A stretch of 49,950 bases of DNA from CAZVYJ01 sp964631565. GTDB taxonomy: Bacteria > Planctomycetota > Phycisphaerae > SM23-33. The notes beneath the pieces were generated by a model. That model ran no database searches and was not told where the DNA came from. It saw nothing but the letters and a program-made list of their open reading frames with translations. Below, piece after piece: positions 6,326 to 14,771 of this stretch; the stretch's first letter is position 1, and each line of letters begins with the position of its first letter. The stretch spans positions 1 to 49,950 of the forward strand of contig CAZVYJ010000021.1 of NCBI GenBank assembly GCA_964631565.1. Direction: 5' to 3'. The position numbers and the translations under genes are program-made.

Positions 6326-7345
6326 CTACAGTTTCGGCCCGGTGAACGTCGGTGAGTATTTTCTCAGCAATTTCACGATGTCTTCCTGGTCGGGATTGAT
6401 TTCCAGCGATTGCCGCCACGCCGTCAGGCCGAGGTCAAGCTCGTCGGTCCTTTTCTTGTCCATGACGTATTTCGTGACGTGAATTACGCCCATGCCGCGA
6501 TACGCCGGCGCGCTGCGGGGATTGATTTCGATGGCTTTTTTGTAGCACTCCATGGCCTTGTCCTGGTTGCCCATCCGGAAGTGGCATACGCCAAGCTGTT
6601 CATAAGGCTCGGACATTTTGGCATCGCGTTCGGCGGCGATTTCGAGAACGTTCACGGCTTCCTTCAGGCGGTTCTGCCGCATGTACGTCGAACCGAGATT
6701 CAGCAGCGTGTGCGGCTGGTTGCCGTCGAGTTCAAGCGAATCCTTGTAGGCCCGGACTGCTTCCCAGAGCTTGTTTTGACTGTCGTAAATTATGCCGAGG
6801 TTGCTGTAGGCCTCCGCGCTTTTGGGATTGATCTTGATGGCATTTTGGCAGTACTGCTCGGCCAACTCGTATTTGCCGAGCTGGAAGTAGCAGGCGCTGA
6901 GGTTCAGGTTCGTGTCGAAATCGTCCGGCATTATGGTTCTGGCGCGGAGATAGACGTTGATGGCCTTCCTGATGTATTCCTGGACTTTGGCGGCTGTTTT
7001 CGCGGCATCCGCCAGAAGCTGATAGGTCACGCCGAGATTATAATGGGGCCTGAACGCATACGGGTTCGTTTCGCAGGCGGCTTCGTATGACCGCATGGCC
7101 ATTTCGTAGTTGCCTTGTTTGCGGTATATGTCGCCGATGGCTGCATGGGCGACCGAAAGGTCGGGATTCGAGTTTATGGCCTTCGCAAGTTCAGCCAGTG
7201 CGGCATCGACGTCGCCTCGTTCATAGAGTATCTTGCCTTTTACGTAGTGCTTGAAGGCGCCTTCTTCGCTGTGGCCCAGGTTGCAGCCGACCGGGCCGAC
7301 AGCGAGATTCGCCAGGAATAAGGCAAGAACAAGGCTCAAACGCAT
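6326..7345 (-). CDS. Secreted TPR-repeat protein
   Basis: 339 aa. A hydrophobic signal segment MRLSLVLALFLANLAVG is followed by VGCN, a loosely lipobox-like Cys, so it is exported and possibly a lipoprotein. The rest is about seven to eight tetratricopeptide repeats of about 34 residues with the usual pattern (AYSNLGIIYDSQNKLWEAV; PYEQLGVCHFRMGNQDKAM). TPR arrays are protein-binding scaffolds, so no enzymatic role is inferred. The start at 7345 has CGGGAG 7 nt upstream; an in-frame ATG at 7366 lies before that ribosome site. It is divergent from rnpA, about 115 nt away. Confidence 0.82.
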   Translation of the reverse strand: MRLSLVLALFLANLAVGPVGCNLGHSEEGAFKHYVKGKILYERGDVDAALAELAKAINSNPDLSVAHAAIGDIYRKQGNYEMAMRSYEAACETNPYAFRPHYNLGVTYQLLADAAKTAAKVQEYIRKAINVYLRARTIMPDDFDTNLNLSACYFQLGKYELAEQYCQNAIKINPKSAEAYSNLGIIYDSQNKLWEAVRAYKDSLELDGNQPHTLLNLGSTYMRQNRLKEAVNVLEIAAERDAKMSEPYEQLGVCHFRMGNQDKAMECYKKAIEINPRSAPAYRGMGVIHVTKYVMDKKRTDELDLGLTAWRQSLEINPDQEDIVKLLRKYSPTFTGPKL

Positions 7346-7460
7346 TGTATGACTCCCGCTGGACATATAAATTCTCTTGTGTTTTTAATGATATTAGCGA
7401 TTAAGGTCAACGCCATAATTGGGTTTGCGGCGACATTAAAACTTTGCGGCTGAAAATGGC

Positions 7461-7835
7461 ATGAAAAAACATGCAGGTAAAACCTTACGTCTTACGAAGC
7501 GTGCGGATATATCCCGCGTGTTCAATCAGGGTTTGCGAGCGACCGACGCCGTCATTACTATGCTGGCCGTCAAACGCGGCGAGCCGGACAGTCCCGCCAG
7601 GGTGGGGGTGGCCGTTTCCGCCAGGCACGGCTGCGCGGTCCGACGGAATCGTATCAAGCGGCTGTGCAGGGAGGCGTTCAGGCTTGTCCGCGACGATATG
7701 CCGCGAGGCTGGGATTTCATGATTGTGCCGCGGGTCGGTGCAGATTTGACGCTCGAACGGCTGCGTAATTCGATTCGCGCCCTGTCGGCCAGGCTGGAAA
7801 AAAGATGGCCGAAAAATCAGGAGCCTCAGCCGTGA
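7461..7835 (+). CDS. rnpA: Ribonuclease P protein component
   Basis: 124 aa. The RnpA fold is marked by the N-terminal LTKRADISRVFNQG segment and the RNA-binding helix RRNRIKRLCREAFR (residues 58-71), the family signature. The product joins RNase P RNA to mature tRNA 5' ends. It overlaps yidD by 4 nt (GTGA). The usual upstream neighbour rpmH is absent: the 115 nt before it encode no 44-46-aa L34-like peptide, so the cluster is split in this genome. Confidence 0.93.
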   Translation: MKKHAGKTLRLTKRADISRVFNQGLRATDAVITMLAVKRGEPDSPARVGVAVSARHGCAVRRNRIKRLCREAFRLVRDDMPRGWDFMIVPRVGADLTLERLRNSIRALSARLEKRWPKNQEPQP

Positions 7836-8080
7836 CCGCCGCCGCTGCGATACGAAAAATCATCAGGCTGCCCGCGTGGGCGATGATAGTAACGGTGAAA
7901 CTTTACCAGCAGTCGCTGTCGCACATCATCGGCCGGCAATGCCGGTTCATGCCGACATGCAGCCAGTATTTCATCGAGGCGGTTGAGAAACACGGTGCGA
8001 TTCGCGGCGGGCTGATGGGGGCATGGCGGATACTTCGCTGCAACCCGTTCTGCAAGGGCGGCTACGACCCGGTGAAATGA
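7832..8080 (+). CDS. yidD: YidD membrane protein insertion factor
   Basis: 82 aa from GTG 7832. The signature RQCRFMPTCSQYFIEAVEKH and the ending LRCNPFCKGGYDPV identify YidD, a small amphipathic inner-membrane protein assisting YidC-dependent insertion. The N-terminal helix AAAIRKIIRLPAWAMIVTVKL is the membrane-associating segment. I chose GTG 7832 because it overlaps the rnpA stop (GTGA) and has AGGAG 8 nt upstream. An ATG at 7805 in the same frame would add nine residues but has no better site. yidC itself is not in the window. Confidence 0.92.
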   Translation: MTAAAAIRKIIRLPAWAMIVTVKLYQQSLSHIIGRQCRFMPTCSQYFIEAVEKHGAIRGGLMGAWRILRCNPFCKGGYDPVK

Positions 8081-8087
8081 CGGCCGG

Positions 8088-9224
8088 CTAACCCCACGGC
8101 TCCGAGAAGTTAAACTTCCGCAGCATAGGCGCGACGGCCCGTTTAAAACCTTCGATGAAATTCTCCGATCTGAACTCTTCCGCCCGTTTCCGAAGCTCGG
8201 CGACTTTGAACCTGTCGCCGACCTGCTCGAATTTCATCACTGCGTCGGCGAGCGCTTCCGGCGTGTGCGGCTCATAGAGCAGGCCGGTTTTCTCCGTCAC
8301 AGTCTCCAGCACGCCGCCTCCGGCAAATGCGATAACGGGCGTTCCGCAGGCCATCGCCTCCAGAGGCACCATGCCGAAATCTTCAAACGTCGGAAAAACC
8401 ACCGCGCGACAGCGGCGATAGTGGTCGCGGACGGTAATGTCGTCCTGCCAGCCGAGCAGCTCGACATTCGGCGGCGATGTTCGCCGCAGCCGGGCCAGTT
8501 CCTGCCCGCTGCCGATGATTTTGAGCGGTTTTTGGAGTTTTCCGAACGCCTCGATTGCGTGGTGGACCCGTTTATACGGCGCCATGGCCGATACCATGAG
8601 ATAAAAATCCTCGCGCGGCGCATCGGCCGGCGTGAAAAAGTCCACGTCAATCGGCGGGTGCAGAACCACGGAGCTTCTGCCGTACGCCCGGCGGATGCGG
8701 TCGGCTACGCATACGCTGTTGGCCAGGAAAAGGTCGATCTGTGCGGCCGTCCGCCTGTCCCACGCGCGGAGAAACGGCGCGAAGGCGTGCAGGGCGGCCC
8801 CGGACAGGCCCATGCGACGGCGATAATCGTCGCCGATGTCCCATGCGTATCGCATCGGCGTGTGGCAGTAGCAGATTTTCAACTGCCCCGGCCTTTTGCC
8901 GCCTAAACCCTTCGCCACGCAGTGCGACGATGCGATGACGATGTCGTAATCGCCGAGGTCCGTCATGTCTGCGACAAAGGGCATTACGGGCAGCAGATGG
9001 CGGTAATATTTCGCGGCGCCAGGCAGGCTGCTGAGAATCGATGCGTGAACCCGCCGCCCTGCGGTTATTTCGCCGCACGAGCCGGCTTTGTGAATCAGCG
9101 TGAAGATTTCGGCCACGGGAATCAGCCCGCACAGTCGGCTGAGAACCTTTTCGCCGCCGCGCATGCCGGTCAGCCAGTCGTGCACGAACGCGACGCGAGG
9201 CCGTTTTGGCGAAGTGGGGGTCAT
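8088..9224 (-). CDS. GT4-family glycosyltransferase
   Basis: 378 aa, two Rossmann-like domains (GT-B fold). The N-terminal domain opens VAFVHDWLTGMRGGEKVL, a pattern shared with WbaZ-like mannosyltransferases. The C-terminal nucleotide-sugar domain contains VSAMAPYKRV, the FEDFGMVPLEAMACGTP E-x7-E motif and AGGGVLETV. It probably transfers a hexose from an NDP-sugar onto a lipid- or polysaccharide-linked acceptor at the cytoplasmic membrane; donor and acceptor cannot be read from sequence. It ends 7 nt from the convergent yidD. It is separate from the plus-strand LPS-type block but probably belongs to the same envelope pathway. Confidence 0.85.
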   Translation of the reverse strand: MTPTSPKRPRVAFVHDWLTGMRGGEKVLSRLCGLIPVAEIFTLIHKAGSCGEITAGRRVHASILSSLPGAAKYYRHLLPVMPFVADMTDLGDYDIVIASSHCVAKGLGGKRPGQLKICYCHTPMRYAWDIGDDYRRRMGLSGAALHAFAPFLRAWDRRTAAQIDLFLANSVCVADRIRRAYGRSSVVLHPPIDVDFFTPADAPREDFYLMVSAMAPYKRVHHAIEAFGKLQKPLKIIGSGQELARLRRTSPPNVELLGWQDDITVRDHYRRCRAVVFPTFEDFGMVPLEAMACGTPVIAFAGGGVLETVTEKTGLLYEPHTPEALADAVMKFEQVGDRFKVAELRKRAEEFRSENFIEGFKRAVAPMLRKFNFSEPWG

Positions 9225-9291
9225 ATCGCGTGGATTTTAAGGCTGCGCCGCCCCGGCAGGCAAATAATTCGCTCCGGGCCGCGCGCAGGCT

Positions 9292-10083
9292 CTACGGTTT
9301 GCGGCGCCTGGTTTTTTTCTTCTGCGAGGGCTGCAACGGTTGTGTCGACGGCTTGCCCGCGAACGTGCCTTCGCCCGAATACCGCTTCGGATCGGTCGGG
9401 GCCAAATGTTTTTCGCGGCATTGCCTGGCGGCCACGGCGGTCAGGATAATATGCGCGACCTCGTTGATGCTGTCGGTGAGGTGAAACAGGTCCATGTCGC
9501 CGGGGTCGATTTTCTTGTATCCGGTCCTGAGCATGCTTTTTTCAATCCACTCGATCATTCCTTTCCAGTAGCTTCGGCCGACGAGAATCACGGGGAACTT
9601 TTCGGCCTTTTCGGTCTGGATGAGCGTCATGGAATTGAAAAATTCGTGCAGTGTTCCGAATCCGCCCGGGAAGCACACAAATGCGCAGGAATATTTCACG
9701 AACATCAGCAGTCGGGCGAAGAAATACCTGAAATCGAGGTGGATGTTGGCCCACGGGTTGGCGAACTGTTCGTGCGGGAGCATGATATTCAGGCCGACCG
9801 ATGTTCCGCCGGCGTCATGAGCGCCGCGGTTTGCAGCTTCCATTATGCCCGGCCCGCCGCCGGTTATTATCGCCAGCTTCTTCTCTGCCAGCATCGCCGC
9901 AAGCTTGCGGGCCTTGGCGTAGTAGAAATCCGACCGCGGCGTCCTGGCCGAGCCGAATATGCTGACGGCAGGGCCGATCCGGCTTAGAGTTTCAAATCCC
10001 TCGACGATCTCGCTCATTATGCGGAATACACGCCACGGATCTTCGTCTATGAAATCGGGATGTTTCAGCTCGTCACGGTTCAT
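9292..10083 (-). CDS. LOG family (TIGR00730-type) Rossmann protein
   Basis: 263 aa. The lysine-decarboxylase-like fold is shown by VSIFGSARTP (residues 40-49), GGGPGIMEAANRGA and PGGFGTLHEFF, the PGGxGTxxE motif of cytokinin-activating LOG phosphoribohydrolases. Proteins of this type cleave nucleoside 5'-monophosphates to base and ribose 5-phosphate. An unusual Lys/Arg/Thr/Gln-rich C-terminal tail of about 30 residues ends KKKTRRRKP. The ATG at 10083 is preceded by GAGG. It is divergent from the lipoprotein gene at 10218. Confidence 0.85.
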   Translation of the reverse strand: MNRDELKHPDFIDEDPWRVFRIMSEIVEGFETLSRIGPAVSIFGSARTPRSDFYYAKARKLAAMLAEKKLAIITGGGPGIMEAANRGAHDAGGTSVGLNIMLPHEQFANPWANIHLDFRYFFARLLMFVKYSCAFVCFPGGFGTLHEFFNSMTLIQTEKAEKFPVILVGRSYWKGMIEWIEKSMLRTGYKKIDPGDMDLFHLTDSINEVAHIILTAVAARQCREKHLAPTDPKRYSGEGTFAGKPSTQPLQPSQKKKTRRRKP

Positions 10084-10217
10084 TGCTTAAATCCTCTTTG
10101 TTCGCGTTCCCCCGAATATATCGGCGATTTGGCCTTTTGGCGACATCAATTCGTGCCCGAATGCTGGCGACGGCGGCGGTTTGAGATTATCATTCCCGTA
10201 ACGGATGGAGAGAGATT

Positions 10218-11033
10218 ATGCAAGTTGTGCGAAAAAGCCCTGTTCTTCTGTTTGTGCTGGCGGCCGTCTGCGGGTGCAGCGGGCATTACATAATGACCGT
10301 TCCCGACCAGGTCGCTTCGACCGGCGGCGAGAACGCAGCGGTCATGCGCCTGCAGCGTAATGAGTTTCTGAGACTGGCCCTTGCGGTTGAAAAGGCGCCA
10401 ATACGCTTCAGTATCGACGGCGGCCCGGAGCGATGCGGATATACCGACAAGCTCGGCTATGCGGGGGCGGTTCTGACTGCCCCGGACAAACCCGGCGTAT
10501 ACACCATGACAGTCAACCTCCAGGACAGCGACGGCGAAGAGGTAAGCACGCAGGTTCCGGTTTATGTATTCAGCGGCGATGCGGAAGTCTGCGCCGTGGA
10601 CCTGGACTGCCTGCCTAAGGGCCTCGACAAGAAAACCACCGACGCAATCGCGGCGATGCAGCAGATCGCGGAGTCGGCCAATATCATTTATTTCACCAGC
10701 AAATCTATCAGTAATAACGTGAATCTGCATCGGGAGCTGGCCGCCATGGGGTATCCGGACGGGCCGATTCTCCTCTGGCATAGCGAGCGGTGGCATATAG
10801 TCCGCCAAGGCCGCTGGCCGAAGATCGTTATCGAGTCGAAGATGGTCAGCCAGCTTCCGCAGCTGCGGGAAATGTTCACCGGAATGACCAGAGGCGTCTG
10901 CACATCGCAAGCCGCCGCCAAGTCGTTCGCCGAGGTCGGCATGGGCGTTATTATGATAGGCTCCGGCAAGGTGACGACGGACAAAACGACCCGGTACAAT
11001 TCATGGGCGGAGCTGTCTGCATCCAGGCCGTGA
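10218..11033 (+). CDS. Putative lipoprotein with degenerate HAD-like domain
   Basis: 271 aa. A signal peptide ends in LAAVCGCSG, a near-lipobox. Residues about 25-110 look like a beta-sandwich (RFSIDGGPERCGYTDKLGYA, then GVYTMTVNLQ). Residues about 115-255 have the order of a HAD phosphatase of the LNS2/App1 type: hydrophobic strand then VDLDCL, a second strand IIYFTSKS, then a helix and AAMGYPDGPILL. The expected DxDxT is DLDCL, so one acidic residue and the Thr are missing and catalysis is doubtful. GGAGAGAG precedes the ATG. It heads the plus-strand envelope block, 15 nt before the GT9 gene. The HAD relation is inference. Confidence 0.6.
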   Translation: MQVVRKSPVLLFVLAAVCGCSGHYIMTVPDQVASTGGENAAVMRLQRNEFLRLALAVEKAPIRFSIDGGPERCGYTDKLGYAGAVLTAPDKPGVYTMTVNLQDSDGEEVSTQVPVYVFSGDAEVCAVDLDCLPKGLDKKTTDAIAAMQQIAESANIIYFTSKSISNNVNLHRELAAMGYPDGPILLWHSERWHIVRQGRWPKIVIESKMVSQLPQLREMFTGMTRGVCTSQAAAKSFAEVGMGVIMIGSGKVTTDKTTRYNSWAELSASRP

Positions 11034-11048
11034 GAAAGGACTGACGGA

Positions 11049-12131
11049 TTGGAGACTCCCCGGACCATCGCGGTGTTTCTGCCCAAGCCGCTCGGCGACG
11101 CAATCATGGTCACGCCGGCGCTGCGGGCGATGCGCGAACATTTTCCGGAGGCTCGCATAACCTTCATCGGCAGCAGGACGTCGCTCGATGTGCTTGCCGG
11201 CACGAATTTCGCCGACGATGAAATTATTGACATGACGGCCGTGCGGGGCGGCTGGTTCGTGAAAAAGTTTTTCGCAACGGCGTTGCAGTTGAAGAAGCGG
11301 CGGTTCGACCTGGCCGTCGTGTTCCCCAACAGCTTCCGCTCGGCGCTGCTTGCGTGGGCCGGGCGGGCGAAGGAGCGGGTCGGCTATCGCCGCAAGGACA
11401 TCCGTGGCTGGTTATTGACTCAGACGGTTCACGCCCCCAGGGACGAAGGCGGCAAACTCATCGAAATGCCGACGCTGGATTATTACATTAACCTTGTCCG
11501 CGAACTTGGTGTTGAATGCCGCTCGCGGCTTATGGAGCTTGCCGTTCCGCCGCAGGACGCCGCAGCCGCGGACAGGCTGCTGGCTGAAGCCGGCGTCAGT
11601 CGCGACAAACCGATAGTGGTGCTCAACCCCGGCGCAGCCTTCGGGCCGAGCAAGCTCTGGCCGGCGGAACGATACGCCGCCGTCGCCGACGAACTTGTCC
11701 GGCGCCGCGGCGCGTCGATAATAATCAACTCCGCCCCAAGCGAGGCCGACGTCGCCCGCCGCGTCGCCGCGAACATGAAAAACGCCCCGGCGATAAATTT
11801 CGCCGAGCGTGCCGGCGGCGTGCCGCTTATCAAGGCTATAATGGCCGTCTCCGACCTGCTCATCACGAACGACACGGGCGCCCGCCACATCGCCGCGGCG
11901 ATGGGCATCGGCGTGGTGACCATTTTCGGCAGCACGAATCCGGTGCGTGCGGAGATAGACTATCCGCGGGAAATCAAACTTCGCATGCCCGTGCAGTGCT
12001 CGCCGTGCCAGCAAAAGCAGTGTCCCAATCCGCCCGGCGATACTCGCATGCAGTGCATGACGGCCGTTACCGTGGAAATGGTTCTTGACGCAGCCCAAAA
12101 GCTGCTCGATTCCGTGGGGGCCGAAGGGTAA
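11049..12131 (+). CDS. GT9 family heptosyltransferase (WaaF-like)
   Basis: 360 aa. The two halves of an ADP-heptose:LPS heptosyltransferase are visible: N-terminal PLGDAIMVTPALRAMREHFP and C-terminal NPGAAFGPSKLWPAERYA plus NDTGARHIAAAMG. The donor would be ADP-heptose and the acceptor lipid A-core, at the inner face of the cytoplasmic membrane. A late cysteine cluster CSPCQQKQCPNP is also typical. The TTG start at 11049 has AAAGGA 8 nt upstream. The stop is directly followed by the next ATG (zero spacing), consistent with an operon with the kinase, second glycosyltransferase and plsY. Confidence 0.88.
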   Translation: METPRTIAVFLPKPLGDAIMVTPALRAMREHFPEARITFIGSRTSLDVLAGTNFADDEIIDMTAVRGGWFVKKFFATALQLKKRRFDLAVVFPNSFRSALLAWAGRAKERVGYRRKDIRGWLLTQTVHAPRDEGGKLIEMPTLDYYINLVRELGVECRSRLMELAVPPQDAAAADRLLAEAGVSRDKPIVVLNPGAAFGPSKLWPAERYAAVADELVRRRGASIIINSAPSEADVARRVAANMKNAPAINFAERAGGVPLIKAIMAVSDLLITNDTGARHIAAAMGIGVVTIFGSTNPVRAEIDYPREIKLRMPVQCSPCQQKQCPNPPGDTRMQCMTAVTVEMVLDAAQKLLDSVGAEG

Positions 12132-12941
12132 ATGACGGACGACAGGGAAATCCTGATGCCGCTGATTAGGCGTCTCGGGCTTGATACGCTCGAAGGCGCG
12201 TTCGCCTATGCCGGAGGCGACGATCTCGTCAAGGCCGGGCTTGGCACGCGGCGGCGGACGCAGATCAAGCTTCAGTGCGACGACGGCCGGGTCGTGCGGG
12301 TTTATCTCAAGCGTTACGGACGGGAATCGCTCGCCGCGCAACTGCGGCGTTTGTTCACCTATGGCCTGCGAAAAAGTCCGGGGTGCGTGGAGTTCGACAA
12401 TATCGAGCAGGTTCGGCAGGCCGGCATTGCCACAATGAACGCACTCGCCTGCGGGCAGCAGTGCGGGTTTGTTTTCTGCGGGCGAAGCTACGTGATTGTC
12501 ACCGAAGTGCCCGGCGACGCCCTCGAGCGCAGCATCGACGGTTTTCTCGCCCGCAGCGACGCAGCCGCAATCGCAGCGTTTACCGATAAGCTGGCGGATA
12601 TGACGCGGAAATTTCACGCAGCCGGGCTTGTGCACAGGGATTACTACGCCTCGCACATATTCATGCACGACAGCGGCGGGCAAATCGGGCTTTGCCTGAT
12701 AGACCTTGCCCGCGTCTTCCGCCCGCGATGGCGGAAGTTCCGCTGGCGGGTGAAGGACCTTGCCCAACTGAAATATTCCATGCCGCAGCGATGGTGCGAC
12801 GAATGCTGGTACGATTTTCTCGCGGCGTATCTCGGTGACGAGGCGGCCCCGGAAAAATCACGCTACGCCGCGGCGATAGACGCCCGGGTCGCCCGGATGC
12901 GGCGGCGGGCCCAGCGTCCCTTAGGGACGAGGTGCGGATGA
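12132..12941 (+). CDS. WaaP/Kdo-kinase-like lipopolysaccharide kinase
   Basis: 269 aa with a small protein-kinase-like fold. A glycine-poor nucleotide loop leads to VYLKRYG (probable ATP-binding Lys), LVHRDYYASHIFM is the catalytic loop (HRD), and CLIDLARVF is the DFG-equivalent Asp segment. This matches the WaaP/RfaP, KdkA and InaA group that phosphorylates heptose or Kdo of the LPS inner core. It sits between a heptosyltransferase and a WaaG-like transferase, the normal context. It overlaps the next gene by 4 nt (ATGA), and a perfect TCCCTTAGGGA palindrome is embedded in its last codons. Confidence 0.85.
   Translation: MTDDREILMPLIRRLGLDTLEGAFAYAGGDDLVKAGLGTRRRTQIKLQCDDGRVVRVYLKRYGRESLAAQLRRLFTYGLRKSPGCVEFDNIEQVRQAGIATMNALACGQQCGFVFCGRSYVIVTEVPGDALERSIDGFLARSDAAAIAAFTDKLADMTRKFHAAGLVHRDYYASHIFMHDSGGQIGLCLIDLARVFRPRWRKFRWRVKDLAQLKYSMPQRWCDECWYDFLAAYLGDEAAPEKSRYAAAIDARVARMRRRAQRPLGTRCG
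12915..12929. repeat. Palindrome CGTCCC-TTA-GGGACG
   Basis: A 6-bp perfect stem with 3-nt loop overlaps the 3' end of the kinase gene. The core GTCCCTTAGGGAC is the exact reverse complement of GTCCCTAAGGGAC at 13069-13081, 150 bp away inside the next gene. Confidence 0.4.
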
Positions 12942-14092
12942 AAATAGCACTTGTGATAGAACGGCTGGATCCGATGCGGGGCGGTCGTGAGACGTCCACG
13001 GCCCAGATTGCTTCTGCGCTTGCGCGTCGCGGCCACCACGTGACCGTTATCTGTCAGGAGGCGGCGTGGTCCCTAAGGGACGACGGCGTTACGGTCAAAC
13101 AGTTGGGCGCCCGCGGCGTAATGCGAGTTACGAAGCTGAGAAATTTCATAAGCGATGTGCAGGCTGCGATGGCCGACGGCGGTTACGACATCGTGCACAC
13201 GACGCTGCCCGTGCCCGGCGCGAATGTGTATCAGCCGCGAGGCGGGACCATTCCGGGCCAGCGGGCTGCAAGCGTCCGCCGGCGTGGTGAGTTCGCCGCA
13301 TTTATCGCTGAAATGTTCGCGCCGCTGAACGCGTGCCGCTCGGCAATGGCCGAGTATGAGCGGCAGGTCATTGCGGACGAAAACACCGTCTGTCTGGCTG
13401 TAAGCGAAATGGTGGCCGAGGAAATCCGCAGCTGCTACGGGCGTGAAAACGGCGTCCGGGTCATATACAACGCGGTGGACATTCCGGCCGTCGACGACGA
13501 GCAGCGGGCCGACTGGCGGCAGAAGCTGCGGTTCGGCATGGGCGTCGGACCGGAGAATCCCGTTTTTGTCACTGTCGCGAAAAATTTCGTGCTCAAGGGT
13601 GTCGGCGAGACGATAAAGGCGTTCGCCATGTGGTCGCATGACAGCGGCACAGACGGCAGGCTGGTAGTGGTCGGCCGGGAGGATTCCGAAAACTATCAGC
13701 AAATCGCGGGGCAGCATGATGCAGGCGATAAGGTTATTTTCGTGCCGCCGACCGAAAATGTGTTCACATGGTACTCAGCCGCCGATGCGTGCGTGCTGCT
13801 GAGCTGGTACGATCCGTGCAGCCGGGTCGTGCTTGAGGCGACCAGATGGCGCCTGCCGTCGATTACCACCGTGTTCAACGGCGCGGCGGAGATTCTGGCT
13901 GGCGGAGCCGGCATTGTAGTCGACTCGCCCAGAGACATTGTGCGGGTCGCCGCGGCGATGGATGAGCTTGCCGACCCAGCCCGTCGTGCCGCACGGACTG
14001 CGGCATGCGTTAAAATCGCCGATTCGCTCGGCATCGACAGACATGTCGATGAACTGGAGGCTGCATACTCAAGGATGGCAGGGAAGGTATGA
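12938..14092 (+). CDS. GT4-family glycosyltransferase (WaaG-like)
   Basis: 384 aa, GT-B fold. The N-terminal half has IERLDPMRGGRETSTAQIA and a HTTLPVPGANVYQPRGG segment characteristic of WaaG/RfaG-type LPS core glucosyltransferases. The C-terminal half has FVTVAKNFVLKGV, the donor loop, and WYDPCSRVVLEA, a D-x7-E version of the usual motif. ATG 12938 overlaps the kinase stop (ATGA) with GAGG 5 nt upstream; the GTG at 12932 is less likely. It would add the first outer-core hexose in this LPS-like pathway. It overlaps plsY by 4 nt. Confidence 0.85.
   Translation: MKIALVIERLDPMRGGRETSTAQIASALARRGHHVTVICQEAAWSLRDDGVTVKQLGARGVMRVTKLRNFISDVQAAMADGGYDIVHTTLPVPGANVYQPRGGTIPGQRAASVRRRGEFAAFIAEMFAPLNACRSAMAEYERQVIADENTVCLAVSEMVAEEIRSCYGRENGVRVIYNAVDIPAVDDEQRADWRQKLRFGMGVGPENPVFVTVAKNFVLKGVGETIKAFAMWSHDSGTDGRLVVVGREDSENYQQIAGQHDAGDKVIFVPPTENVFTWYSAADACVLLSWYDPCSRVVLEATRWRLPSITTVFNGAAEILAGGAGIVVDSPRDIVRVAAAMDELADPARRAARTAACVKIADSLGIDRHVDELEAAYSRMAGKV
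13069..13081. repeat. Palindrome GTCCC-TAA-GGGAC
   Basis: A 5-bp stem inside the WaaG-like gene, encoding WSLRDD. It is the exact inverted copy of the core at 12916-12928. Confidence 0.4.
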
Positions 14093-14757
14093 TTGAGAAC
14101 CCGATTATTCTGTTGCTGGTGTTTCCGCTGGTCGGATACGTGGTCGGCTCCACGCCGTTCGGAGTGATAATCGCCCGTTCCCGGGGCGTGGATTTGCGCA
14201 AGGTTGGCAGCGGCAACGTAGGCGCGACCAATGTTGCACGCGCGCTCGGCAAACGGTGGGGGTATTTCTGTTTCGTCCTTGACGTGCTGAAGGGATTCGT
14301 CCCGGCGATGCTGGCCGGGATGCTGGTCAATACAGGAGGCATGCCGACGGAGATGCAGCAGGCGGGCTGGCTGGCGGCAGGGCTGGGCGCGATTCTCGGG
14401 CACGTGTTCAGCTTCTACCTGCGTTTCCATGGCGGAAAGGGTGTTTCGACGGCCCTTGGCGTCGTGCTGGGCATATTCCCGTATTTCACGTGGCCGGGAC
14501 TTGTGTGCCTGGCGATCTGGGTGGTCACGACGCTTATCAGCCGCTACGTGTCTTTCGGCAGCGTCGTTGCGGCACTGGCGTTTCTGCCGCTGTTTGTAGG
14601 CTTCAACCGGGAAAATACGCAGCGACTTCTGCCGCTGCTGGCGTTCGCCGCGGTGGTTGTGCTGCTCATACTTGTTCGCCACAGGACGAATATCCGCCGG
14701 CTGCTCGCCGGCACCGAGAACAAAATAGGCGGGAAAAAGCAGAACGCCGCCGGATAG
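14089..14757 (+). CDS. plsY: Glycerol-3-phosphate acyltransferase PlsY
   Basis: 222 aa, five-helix inner-membrane enzyme that transfers acyl groups from acyl-phosphate to glycerol 3-phosphate, the first step of phospholipid synthesis. All three active-site loops are present: GSTPFGVIIAR, GSGNVGATNVAR (residues 43-54) and HGGKGVSTALG. The ATG overlaps the previous stop as ATGA, making it the last gene of the plus-strand envelope operon. The C-terminal tail is basic (GGKKQN). It is convergent with the 878-aa membrane protein gene, 14 nt away. Confidence 0.94.
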   Translation: MIENPIILLLVFPLVGYVVGSTPFGVIIARSRGVDLRKVGSGNVGATNVARALGKRWGYFCFVLDVLKGFVPAMLAGMLVNTGGMPTEMQQAGWLAAGLGAILGHVFSFYLRFHGGKGVSTALGVVLGIFPYFTWPGLVCLAIWVVTTLISRYVSFGSVVAALAFLPLFVGFNRENTQRLLPLLAFAAVVVLLILVRHRTNIRRLLAGTENKIGGKKQNAAG

Positions 14758-14771
14758 AAGTGTTTGCTGAA

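Noticed and set aside
7346..7460. Possible rpmH before rnpA
   Set aside because: No L34-like 44-46-aa frame is present in the gap.
11412..12767. 451-codon minus-strand open frame
   Set aside because: Shadow of the GT9 and kinase genes.
13696..14682. 328-codon minus-strand open frame
   Set aside because: Shadow of the WaaG-like and plsY genes; Gln/Arg/His-rich.
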